A DNA stretch of 64,000 nt, from the NCBI GenBank assembly GCA_029782215.1, contig JAKOVD010000137.1, forward strand, positions 1-64,000, read 5' to 3'. Shown here one piece after another: positions 16,751 to 25,944 of this stretch; the first letter of the stretch is position 1, and each line of letters starts with the position of its first letter. Below the pieces are notes generated by a model. The model was not told the DNA's origin. It saw nothing but the letters and a program-made list of their open reading frames with translations, and made no database searches. The position numbers were made by a program, and so were the translations under genes. This stretch comes from Chloroflexota bacterium (lineage in GTDB: Bacteria; Chloroflexota; Anaerolineae; J102).

Positions 16751-16880
16751 CGGCACAGGTCAGTTCTGCTGCGGTTCGTCGTGGTTCCGCGCCGTCTGGC
16801 CTTGGTTTGGCCAGCGGATTGTGACGCTGGGTCGTGTTCCCTACCTGTCGCCCACACAGCTTTCTATTGGAGGTTGCGCC

Positions 16881-18029
16881 GTGCGCATTTCTGTTCTGCA
16901 GGAAAATCTGGCCAAGGGATTGTCGATCGTGGGGCGTGCCGTGGCCACCCGCAGCACGCTGCCGGTGTTGGGCAACATCCTGTTGGAGACCGACCAATCG
17001 CAGCTCAAGCTGTCGGCTATGAACATGGAGATCGGCATCAACTGTTGGGTTGGGGCCATGATTGAAGAAGAAGGCGCTATTACCGTGCCGGCGCGGCTGT
17101 TGAGCGATTTCGTGAATTCGCTGCCCAAGGAACGCATAGACATGGAGCTGCAGGTGCGCACCCAGACGCTGCACCTGCGCTGCTCCCGCTATGAAGCCAA
17201 CATCAAGGGCATCGACGCCTCTGAGTTTCCCATCATTCCCACCCACCGTCGTGAGACGACCCTTCCTGCCGTGGAGCTGCCTCCCGCCAAGCTGCGGCGC
17301 ATGATCGACCAGGTCGCCTTTGCCGCCGCCACCGATGAGAGCCGGCCCACGCTCACCGGCGTCTACACCCGCTTTGATGGCGACCGCCTCAAGCTGGTGG
17401 CTACAGATGGTTTCCGGCTGGGCGTGCGCACCACGGTGCTGGAGGAGCCTGCCCTGGCCAGCGTGGGCGTCATCGTGCCGGCGCGGGCGCTCACCGAGCT
17501 GTCGCGCATCATCGGCTCGGTGGAGGTGGGGGAAGAGGACGGTGTGCAGGTGACCGTGACGGAGGCCCGCAACCAGGTGATGTTCCACCTGCCCGGCGTG
17601 GACCTGGTCAGCCAGCTTATCGAGGCCAACTTCCCGGACTATAACAAGATCGTTCCTACCAGCTACAACACCCGCGCCGTCGTGGACACCGCCGAATTTT
17701 TGAAAGCCGTGCGCCTGAGCTACCTGTTTGCCCGTGACTCGGCCAACATCGTCCGCTTCAACGTGGTGCCGGGCGATCCCGGCAAGCTGGTCCTGACCGC
17801 CAGCTCGGCGGAGATGGGCGACAACGAGGCCGTGGTGGACGCCCTGGTGGAAGGGGAGCCGCTGCAGGCTGCCTTCAACGCCAAGTTCATGATCGATGTG
17901 CTGCAGGTGGTGGACACGCCCCAGGTGTTGTTCGAGCTGATCTCCCCGGCCCGGCCCGGCGTTTTCCGCCCCGTCGGCGCTGGCGAGGAAGAGTATATTC
18001 ACGTGATCATGCCGATGAGTCCGAAATAG
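16881..18029 (+). CDS. dnaN: DNA polymerase III beta subunit (sliding clamp)
   Basis: A 382-residue protein from GTG 16881, preceded by the ribosome-binding site TTGGAGG. The start VRISVLQENLAKGLSIVG matches the family. Three clamp domains are recognisable, with RSTLPVLGNILLE in domain I, LTGVYTRFDGDRLKLVATDGFRL in domain II read in frame, and the C-terminal IHVIMPM that contacts clamp-binding partners. It tethers replicative polymerase to DNA. The open frame continues upstream to 16674 but those residues are not family-like. It ends at a clear intrinsic terminator. Confidence 0.95.
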   Translation: MRISVLQENLAKGLSIVGRAVATRSTLPVLGNILLETDQSQLKLSAMNMEIGINCWVGAMIEEEGAITVPARLLSDFVNSLPKERIDMELQVRTQTLHLRCSRYEANIKGIDASEFPIIPTHRRETTLPAVELPPAKLRRMIDQVAFAAATDESRPTLTGVYTRFDGDRLKLVATDGFRLGVRTTVLEEPALASVGVIVPARALTELSRIIGSVEVGEEDGVQVTVTEARNQVMFHLPGVDLVSQLIEANFPDYNKIVPTSYNTRAVVDTAEFLKAVRLSYLFARDSANIVRFNVVPGDPGKLVLTASSAEMGDNEAVVDALVEGEPLQAAFNAKFMIDVLQVVDTPQVLFELISPARPGVFRPVGAGEEEYIHVIMPMSPK

Positions 18030-18052
18030 GCTCGGGCAAACTCATCTTTTCC

Positions 18053-18086
18053 GAGGGGCCGGCATCCACGCCGGCCTCTTTTGTTG
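18053..18086 (+). terminator. Intrinsic terminator of dnaN
   Basis: A GGCCGGC/GCCGGCC stem extended by GAGG/CCTC pairing is followed by TCTTTTGTT, 24 bases after the dnaN stop. Confidence 0.8.
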
Positions 18087-18176
18087 CTGGTCGGCGAGCA
18101 AACCCAGGTCCGTTCCGCAGATCGCTCGGGGCGTCCACTTGGGACAACAGCAGCGTTTGCGTAACATAGAGCGATT

Positions 18177-19412
18177 ATGATGCGCTACGCCAGTCAGATG
18201 AGTTGGCGGAACACCTTTACCGCCCTCCGGTATCCCAACTACCGGCTTTGGTTTATTGGCCAGTTGGCCTCGCTGGTGGGCACGTGGATGCAGACCACGG
18301 CGCAGGGGTTCCTGGTCTACCAGTTAACGGGCTCGCCCGCCTATCTCGGCTATGTGGGCTTTGCCAGCGGCGTCCCCGTCTGGCTGTTCACCCTGTATGG
18401 AGGGGTGATCACGGATCGCATCTCCCGCCGCAAGCTGCTGCTGATCACCCAGACGGCGATGATGCTCCTGGCATTCATACTCGCTGCTCTGACCTTCACC
18501 GGCTTGGTGCAGGCCTGGCAGATCATCGTCCTGAGCTTCCTGCTCGGTACGGCCAACGCCTTCGATGCTCCAGCCCGCCAGGCGTTTGTCCTGGAGCTGG
18601 TGGAGCGGGAGGACCTTGCCAACGCTATCGCCCTCAACTCCACGATGTTCAACTCCGCCACGGCTGTTGGTCCGGCTGTGGCGGGCATCACGTATGCCCT
18701 GGTGGGTCCGGCCTGGTGTTTCACCATCAACGGTATTTCCTTTTTGGCCGTCATTGCGGCGCTGGCGCTGATGCACCTTAAGCCCTGGGTGCCGCCGCAG
18801 CGGACGAAATCGGCCACGGCCGATCTGGTGGAGGGCTTGCGCTACATCCGCGGTCACTTCGTGATCCGGACGCTGATCCTGGTGAGCGCCGTGGTCGGGC
18901 TCTTCGGCATGGCCTACGCCACGTTGTTCCCTGCCTGGGCGGTCACCGTGCTCGGGGGAGACGCCACGACCAACGGCCTGCTGCAGTCTGCACGCGGCTT
19001 GGGGTCGCTGATCGCCGCCCTGATGATCGCCTCGTTGGGACGCTTCACCTTCAAAGGCAAGCTCATGTCCATGGGCATGCTGCTGTTCCCCATCTTCCTG
19101 CTGATCTGGACGGTCGTGCGCTGGCTGCCGCTCTCACTGGCGGTGATGGTCGGCGTCGGCTGGGCCATGATGATCGTGTTCAACCTGATGAACGCCCTCA
19201 TCCAACACCGGGTTGACGACGCCCTGCGCGGCCGGGTCATGAGCGTCTATTCCCTCAGCTTCTTCGGGTTCATGCCCGTCAGCGCCCTGATGGTGGGCAC
19301 CCTGGCCGAAGCCACCACCGAGCCGATCGCTGTAGCTGCCACCGCTGCCGTCTGCCTGGCCTTTGCGATCTGGCTCTGGCTGCGCGTGCCTGAGATCAGA
19401 AAACTGAGTTAA
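18177..19412 (+). CDS. MFS transporter (MFS_3 / EntS-like exporter)
   Basis: A 411-residue protein with about 12 membrane helices. The start NTFTALRYPNYRLWFIGQL and the GTWMQTTAQGFLVYQLTGS stretch are typical of the MFS_3 'transmembrane secretion effector' group, which includes the enterobactin exporter EntS. The loop 2-3 motif is seen in GGVITDRISRRKLL, and DAPARQAFVLELVEREDLANAIALNS is a highly conserved helix-5 region (read in frame). The substrate cannot be told. Two ATGs lie at 18177 and 18180. It is monocistronic or weakly linked to the following chrA. Confidence 0.88.
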   Translation: MMRYASQMSWRNTFTALRYPNYRLWFIGQLASLVGTWMQTTAQGFLVYQLTGSPAYLGYVGFASGVPVWLFTLYGGVITDRISRRKLLLITQTAMMLLAFILAALTFTGLVQAWQIIVLSFLLGTANAFDAPARQAFVLELVEREDLANAIALNSTMFNSATAVGPAVAGITYALVGPAWCFTINGISFLAVIAALALMHLKPWVPPQRTKSATADLVEGLRYIRGHFVIRTLILVSAVVGLFGMAYATLFPAWAVTVLGGDATTNGLLQSARGLGSLIAALMIASLGRFTFKGKLMSMGMLLFPIFLLIWTVVRWLPLSLAVMVGVGWAMMIVFNLMNALIQHRVDDALRGRVMSVYSLSFFGFMPVSALMVGTLAEATTEPIAVAATAAVCLAFAIWLWLRVPEIRKLS

Positions 19413-19471
19413 CCCCAAGGACCTGGTGGCCAGCCTGGCGCCATCTGTCTTCCCACCTGGGAGTTGTGACC

Positions 19472-20029
19472 ATGCTGCTTCTTTGGCACATCTTCGCGTT
19501 GTTTGCCCGCGTCGCCTTGTTTTCGTGGGGAGGCGGTCCTGCGTCGCTGGCGCTCATGCAGCGGGAGGCGATCGCGGCCGGTTGGGTGACGACGGCCCAG
19601 TTCGCCGATGCCGTGGCGATCGGCAATGCGCTGCCCGGTCCCATCGCCCCCCAGGTGTCGGCCTACATCGGCTACGAGATGGCGGGTGTGCCAGGGGCCG
19701 TGGCTGCGGCCGCGGGCACCGTGCTGCCCACAACGATCCTGATGCTGTTCATGATCGTCTTTTTCTTTGGCATCAAGGACAGCCCGGCCGTCCAGGCCAT
19801 GCTCAAGGCGGTGCGTCCGGTGGTGGTCGGCCTGCTGCTGTGGACGGCGTATGACATGGCCCAGTCCGTGTTTGGCTCCCGGTCGCTGGGTTGGGGACCG
19901 GCCCTCGCCGGGAGCATCGACAAGATCTTATTGGCCCTGGCGGCCTTCCTGCTGCTGACGATGACTAGGGTGAACCCGGCCCTGATCATCCTGGGCGCGG
20001 CCATCCTTGGGCTGGTCGTCTACCGCTGA
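19472..20029 (+). CDS. chrA: Short-chain chromate transporter (ChrA half)
   Basis: A 185-residue membrane protein from ATG 19472, placed eight bases after GGGAG; a GTG six bases earlier is less well spaced. The FSWGGGPASLALMQREAI and AIGNALPGPIAPQVSAYIGY motifs match the chromate-transporter domain. Full-length ChrA contains two such domains. This is a single-domain form, which usually occurs as an adjacent pair, yet no partner gene is next to it. It could work as a homodimer or have a distant partner. The substrate may not be chromate. Confidence 0.8.
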   Translation: MLLLWHIFALFARVALFSWGGGPASLALMQREAIAAGWVTTAQFADAVAIGNALPGPIAPQVSAYIGYEMAGVPGAVAAAAGTVLPTTILMLFMIVFFFGIKDSPAVQAMLKAVRPVVVGLLLWTAYDMAQSVFGSRSLGWGPALAGSIDKILLALAAFLLLTMTRVNPALIILGAAILGLVVYR

Positions 20030-20116
20030 CGACCGCCACGGCGGGCCACTGGCGTTTTGCTCCTAACCTCTCCCTCACGGTCGGGGCTCGGAAAGAGGGG
20101 CGGCCACGGGAGAGGC

Positions 20117-20138
20117 GGGCGGCCATGGGCAGCCGCCC
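20117..20138. terminator. Hairpin between chrA and gyrB
   Basis: Arms GGGCGGC and GCCGCCC flank CATGGGCA between convergent genes. No U-tract is seen. The adjacent stretch 20145-20176 is a low-complexity run of GCTACC/GCCACC words. Confidence 0.4.
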
Positions 20139-20176
20139 CTACGGCTATTCGCCACCTGCTACCCGCTACCTGCCAC

Positions 20177-22117
<1,941 letters not shown>

Positions 22118-22123
22118 TCAACA

Positions 22124-22157
22124 AGGTGTCAAGTTCCAGGTGTCAAGTGTCAGGTTC
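22124..22157. repeat. Short tandem repeat upstream of gyrB
   Basis: The 11-base word AGGTGTCAAGT occurs at 22124 and 22138, separated by TCC, followed by a variant GTCAGGTTC. It lies in the 108-base gap upstream of gyrB. Confidence 0.55.
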
Positions 22158-22216
22158 GGTTATTTCGGGTTTTGTGCTCAGGCCGAGCAGCGTGCCGGCT
22201 CATCACGCAGTACGCA

Positions 22217-23245
22217 TCAATTCTCACGCCCTTCATCCCCGGATTTGCGGGGGGCGGCCACTGCCGAACGAATTCGCTGCCACTGCTGGTAGCGGGCGCG
22301 ATAAAAGAACAAGGTCGCCGCCATCAGTCCGGCGCCGATGTAGGCGTTGCCCAAGACCCCGATGGGGACGCCCCAGGCATTGGTGCTCAGCCGCAGCCAG
22401 ATGCGGATGAAGCCTTCACTCAGGATCAGGGAGAGGATGAGCAGTCCCAGGGTGGCAGGGAGATTGCGTCCCACGACGTTGAAACTGCGCCAGGTGGCGC
22501 GGGCGACATTCACGCGGTCGAGGACGATGGCGCTGACGACGAAGGTGAGCCCGATGCTCGCCCACACAATGGCAGCCAATGTGAGCAGCCAGGCAAAGCT
22601 GGCGATGGTAAGACCGGCTGAACCACCCAGGGCGACAAGGGCGAAGATGAACAGACCGAGCAGGCCGCTGATCGCCAGGACGGCGGCAACCAGCCCCAGG
22701 ACGTAGAGGCCGATGTTAAGCCAGATCCAACCCGTGCGGCGCAGGAGGTCACTCCAGCGTCGCGGCTCGTTTTCCAGGGCCCTGGCCGTGAGTGCCAGCC
22801 ATACGCTGCCGAGGAGCAGCCCCACGGGAATGATGATGGCAACGGCGAGCAAGACCTGGTGCACGGTGCCCAGAGTCACCAGCTGCGCGGCGGCGCCTGC
22901 GGCGGCGACATCGGTTCGCGCCAGATAGGAGGGGAGGTGGGTGATGGGACCGGCCAGCAGGGAAAGCAGGTTGAACTGGGCGCCCATGCTGCGCAGACTG
23001 TCGACCATGGCCAGCGATTCAGGCGGGATGGTCGACGGCAAATCAGGCTGGTTGAAAAGGAAGTCGAGCTGGCGGTTGACGATGCCCGCCACCGAAAGCC
23101 GCGGCGCCTGCCAGAGCACCAGGTCGACCAAGAGCGGGATGATCAGCAACCAGGGATGGTGATTGATGAGCGAGAAGCCATGCCCGATGGCATCGATGAC
23201 GCCCAGAGGCTTGCTGGCGGTGTCGGGGGAAGCACTCATAGACAA
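22217..23245 (-). CDS. Multi-pass membrane protein of unknown function
   Basis: A 342-residue protein with six to seven hydrophobic helices and a polar N-terminus (PLGVIDAIGHGFSLINHHPW). Such an 'AI..GF..i..hpwll.iPl' start is seen in uncharacterised membrane proteins. A soluble loop of about 70 residues lies between the first two helices, and the C-terminus is charged. I see no catalytic motif. An ATG at 23239 is an alternative start. It is collinear with gyrB on the minus strand, 108 bases upstream. Confidence 0.65.
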   Translation of the reverse strand: MSMSASPDTASKPLGVIDAIGHGFSLINHHPWLLIIPLLVDLVLWQAPRLSVAGIVNRQLDFLFNQPDLPSTIPPESLAMVDSLRSMGAQFNLLSLLAGPITHLPSYLARTDVAAAGAAAQLVTLGTVHQVLLAVAIIIPVGLLLGSVWLALTARALENEPRRWSDLLRRTGWIWLNIGLYVLGLVAAVLAISGLLGLFIFALVALGGSAGLTIASFAWLLTLAAIVWASIGLTFVVSAIVLDRVNVARATWRSFNVVGRNLPATLGLLILSLILSEGFIRIWLRLSTNAWGVPIGVLGNAYIGAGLMAATLFFYRARYQQWQRIRSAVAAPRKSGDEGREN

Positions 23246-23399
23246 CTATTGTACCACAGAACGCCCCCTTTGGCTGCAGAAAGGTTCCCGCTGATTAGAA
23301 CGTCTGTGCTTCTGACGCCTCCCCCGCTCGCCCTCTTGGGCGCCAGGCCGCCGTGCGTGATTTGACAGGATCTTCGGCAGCGAACTAGACTCACGCGCC

Positions 23400-23876
23400 A
23401 TGAACTGGCGCATTTCCCGCCGCGCGGCGGGCCTGATGGGCGCCGCCCTGATCGCTTGCCTGGGTCTTCTCTTGGCAACAGGCGGTTTGGCTGCGGCCAC
23501 CGGTGCCAGCTCCTGCCAGGTCACCCTGACGCCATTCGTCAGTTACTACTATGGGGCGGTCACGGTGGCGGGCCGTCCGGCGCCAATGGGCACGGTGGTG
23601 GAAGCGCTCAACCCGCGCGGGGAAGTCGTGGGCTGTTTTGAGATGGCCGAGGAAGGCGCCTATGGGCTGATGGGTGTCTACGGAGAGGATGCAGCCAGCT
23701 CGCCGCCCATCCCTGGCATGCGGGAAGGGGAGACGGTGAGCTTTCGTGTGGCAGGACTGCCGGCGGAGCCTGCCCTGCCGCCTGTCACCTGGTCGGGTGA
23801 TCGCGATGTGCATGAGGTGCCGCTGGGCAGCGACGCCCAGATCTCGGTGCTTTATCTGCCCGCCGTCCGGCGTTGA
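23400..23876 (+). CDS. Secreted protein with a beta-rich domain, unknown function
   Basis: A 158-residue protein with a signal peptide (RRAAGLMGAALIACLGLLL then ATGGLAAA). A single compact domain follows, resembling a transthyretin/carboxypeptidase-regulatory-like beta sandwich: YYGAVTVAGRPAPMGTVVEA, then GCFEMAEEGAYGLMGVYGED. Similar 'Y.G.V..dG.pAp.GT.VeA' domains occur in extracellular proteins of Chloroflexota. Two cysteines (CQVTL, VVGCFE) may form a disulfide. It lies just before the B12-riboswitch promoter but is outside its control. Confidence 0.6.
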   Translation: MNWRISRRAAGLMGAALIACLGLLLATGGLAAATGASSCQVTLTPFVSYYYGAVTVAGRPAPMGTVVEALNPRGEVVGCFEMAEEGAYGLMGVYGEDAASSPPIPGMREGETVSFRVAGLPAEPALPPVTWSGDRDVHEVPLGSDAQISVLYLPAVRR

Positions 23877-23916
23877 TGCCGGCGGGCGCCTCGTCCCAGG
23901 GCAGGTCGCTCCTCAT

Positions 23917-23946
23917 TTGACATCACTGTCAGAGTGTGTCTATACT
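23917..23946 (+). promoter_or_regulatory. Strong SigA-type promoter of the B12 operon
   Basis: A perfect TTGACA (23917-23922), an 18-base spacer and TATACT (23941-23946). Transcription should start near 23953, about 20 bases before the riboswitch. Confidence 0.75.
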
Positions 23947-23972
23947 GTGTGCCTTAATACAATACTTCGCTT

Positions 23973-24115
23973 GACCGCAAGCGTACATCTCGCATAGAGA
24001 TGGCCGGGGGAAGTCCGGTGGTCGGCGCTGGGAAATCCAGCGCTCGAGATTCCGGGGCTGTCCCGCAACTGTGAGGGCCTGCACGGCCTAAGCCAGAGTA
24101 CCCGGTATTGCGGTC
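23973..24115 (+). ncRNA. Cobalamin riboswitch aptamer
   Basis: The core follows the cobalamin aptamer consensus. GGGGGAAGTCCGGTGG is followed by a variable stem, then the highly conserved CCGGGGCTGTCCCGCAACTG and the AAGCCAGAGTACCC segment. The ends close with a perfect P1 helix, GACCGCAA (23973-23980) with TTGCGGTC (24108-24115). It senses adenosylcobalamin or a related corrinoid. An intrinsic terminator 56 bases downstream suggests transcriptional OFF control when B12 is plentiful, which fits an uptake operon. Confidence 0.95.
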
Positions 24116-24171
24116 AGATCGGCAGCCTGCGCGGACAGGGCCCGGTGATTGCAGTTCGCTCAACCACCACC

Positions 24172-24200
24172 AACCCTCGCCAGCACAGCGAGGGTTTTTT
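24172..24200 (+). terminator. Riboswitch-controlled intrinsic terminator
   Basis: Arms AACCCTCGC and GCGAGGGTT pair around CAGCACA, with a run of T to 24200. It lies between the aptamer and the first gene, so it is the likely expression platform. An anti-terminator partner was not worked out. Confidence 0.85.
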
Positions 24201-24216
24201 GTTGGCCTCCTTCTTC

Positions 24217-25287
24217 ATGTCACACCCACTCACTCAGTCACCCTTCTGGCGTCTTCTCATGCGGGCATCGCTGCTCGTGTTGGCCGTCGCCGGTCTCCTG
24301 CACGCGCCGGTGGTGAGTGCGAAGGCGGCGGCCGGCAGTCTGCCGGCGCGACAGGCCGCCGTGTTCGCGGCGCTGGGCTGGCTCCATGCCACGCAACTGC
24401 CTGACGGCCGCATCGGCGACAAGGCTCACCCGGACCAGATCATGTGGGGTCTGTCCTGCGATATGGCATGGGTGGTGGCGAAAGCCGGCGAAAACCCCGA
24501 TGGGCCTGCCTGGACGCCGCAAACCAGCAGCCTGCTGGATGCCTGTGCAGCCGATGTGCCCACCTACCTGGCTCGCCGTGACACCGGCCGCATGGCAAAG
24601 GTGCTGCGCGCGGTCATCGCTGCCGGCGGCGACGCCAGGCATTTTGGCGGTCTCGACCTGATTGCCGAGCTGGAGACCAAGTACAGCCCGGCCACAGGTC
24701 TGTATGAGCCGGACTTCTTCTACCGGCACGCCCTGGCCGTTCTGGCGCTCACTGAGGCGGGCCGGCCGCTTCCACCCGGCGTGCTGCCGGCCTTGCTGGC
24801 GCAACAGCGGCCTGATGGCAGTTGGGGGTGGGCGGTGGAGAAGGACCTGTCAGACGGCTTCCAGACGCCCGGCGACCTCGACGCCACCGGCGTCACCCTG
24901 CAGGCGCTGCGAGCCGCCGGGCTCCCCCTCTACCACCCCGCCTACACCAGGGGCTTGAACTACATCCGGAGCTTGCAGCACGCCGACGGCGGCTGGGGGC
25001 TGCTCGATGGACCCACGAACTCCAATTCGACATCGCTCGCCATCGACGGCATCCTGGCCGCCGGGTGGGACCCGGAGGCGCCTGCCTTCCAGCGCAGCGG
25101 GCTGTCTCCCCTTGGTGTGCTCCTGGGCTTCCAGGAAAGCGGCGGCGCCTTTGTTTTCCGCTACGGCGCCGAGGAAAGCCGCTCCATGGCTGTTTACGAC
25201 GCCATCGGCGTTCTGATGCAGTCCTTCCCCGGCGACAGCCCCAAGTCGCTGCGATTCTACCTGCCGTCCATTCTGGTTCGCGGTTAG
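24217..25287 (+). CDS. Exported alpha/alpha-barrel protein, intrinsic-factor alpha-domain-like
   Basis: A 356-residue protein from ATG 24217, the first start after the terminator; ATG 24259 is an alternative. It has a signal peptide (MRASLLVLAVAGLLHAPVVS). The mature part is built of helical-hairpin repeats of the terpenoid-cyclase/prenyltransferase type, seen as LLAQQRPDGSWGW, TGVTLQALRAAGLP, SLQHADGGWGLLDG and STSLAIDGILAAGWDP. The DxDD and other squalene-cyclase catalytic motifs are absent, so it is probably a binding protein. The alpha domain of intrinsic factor and transcobalamin has this same alpha6/alpha6 fold. With the riboswitch and DUF4430 neighbours this points to corrinoid capture outside the cell (inference). 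Confidence 0.8.
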   Translation: MSHPLTQSPFWRLLMRASLLVLAVAGLLHAPVVSAKAAAGSLPARQAAVFAALGWLHATQLPDGRIGDKAHPDQIMWGLSCDMAWVVAKAGENPDGPAWTPQTSSLLDACAADVPTYLARRDTGRMAKVLRAVIAAGGDARHFGGLDLIAELETKYSPATGLYEPDFFYRHALAVLALTEAGRPLPPGVLPALLAQQRPDGSWGWAVEKDLSDGFQTPGDLDATGVTLQALRAAGLPLYHPAYTRGLNYIRSLQHADGGWGLLDGPTNSNSTSLAIDGILAAGWDPEAPAFQRSGLSPLGVLLGFQESGGAFVFRYGAEESRSMAVYDAIGVLMQSFPGDSPKSLRFYLPSILVRG

Positions 25288-25352
25288 CAGGTCGTAGCTT
25301 GTTGCGTTCAGGCAGGCAGCCTGTTTCTTCCACCTCACTCACAGGAGATGAA

Positions 25353-25931
25353 ATGACCCCTCGCCGTCGACCCCTTGTCTTCCTTCTTGCCCTCATCGTT
25401 GTCATGATCCTGGCGACCACCGTTTCAGCCGAAGGCGGCAGCAAGCGCGTGGCCCTCGTCATCCAGTTTCCCGATCGCACCTACACCGAGATCGTGACCG
25501 TGCCGGAGGGCGCCACGACCGCCGATGTCCTGGAAGCGGCGGTGATCCCCGTGGGCATGGCCAAGTACTCGTGGGGAACCGGCCTGTGCAACATCAACGG
25601 CGTTGGCAACCCGGTGGACGACTGCTTTGCCGACCCTGCGCACTACTGGGCCTATTTCCACTTGAACAGCAGCCAATGGGAGGTCGGCCAGACCGGCGTC
25701 GACGGCTACAAGCCGGCAGACAAGGCCGTCGAGGGCTTCGCCTGGTCCGGGTTCGACGAGCAGTACAACCCCACGATCAAGCCGCCGGTGATGACGTTTG
25801 ACCAGATAGAAGAGGCGCTCACGCCGCCCTCGCCCAACGAGGTGCCGGAGCCGGCCACGATCCTTCTCCTGGGAGGCGGCCTGACGGCGCTCGCTGGCTA
25901 CGCCCGGAAGCGCCGCGCGGCTCGCGCTTGA
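25353..25931 (+). CDS. DUF4430 (transcobalamin C-terminal-like) protein with PEP-CTERM-type anchor
   Basis: A 192-residue protein, ATG placed six bases after AGGAG. The signal peptide (FLLALIVVMILATTVSA) is followed by one DUF4430 domain: RVALVIQFPDRTYTEIVTV, ATTADVLEAA, then a paired-cysteine loop (GLCNINGVGNPVDDCF) and the core YWAYFHLNSSQWE. The C-terminus VPEPATILLLGGGLTALAG plus YARKRR has the Pro-Glu-Pro, hydrophobic helix and basic tail of PEP-CTERM sorting signals. DUF4430 is the family of the beta domain of transcobalamin and intrinsic factor. It is the likely surface partner of the preceding alpha-barrel protein. PEP-CTERM needs an exosortase, which is not in the window. Confidence 0.82.
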   Translation: MTPRRRPLVFLLALIVVMILATTVSAEGGSKRVALVIQFPDRTYTEIVTVPEGATTADVLEAAVIPVGMAKYSWGTGLCNINGVGNPVDDCFADPAHYWAYFHLNSSQWEVGQTGVDGYKPADKAVEGFAWSGFDEQYNPTIKPPVMTFDQIEEALTPPSPNEVPEPATILLLGGGLTALAGYARKRRAARA

Positions 25932-25944
25932 GCGACCACCTCAC

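Noticed and set aside
16698..18002. Long open frame on the strand opposite dnaN (over 400 codons)
   Set aside because: Its residues are His/Gln/Gly-rich with no motifs, and it mirrors dnaN. GC-rich genes commonly leave open antisense frames.
24217..25287. Squalene/oxidosqualene cyclase enzyme
   Set aside because: The helical repeats fit, but the catalytic Asp-rich motif is not seen and the protein is exported next to a B12 riboswitch.
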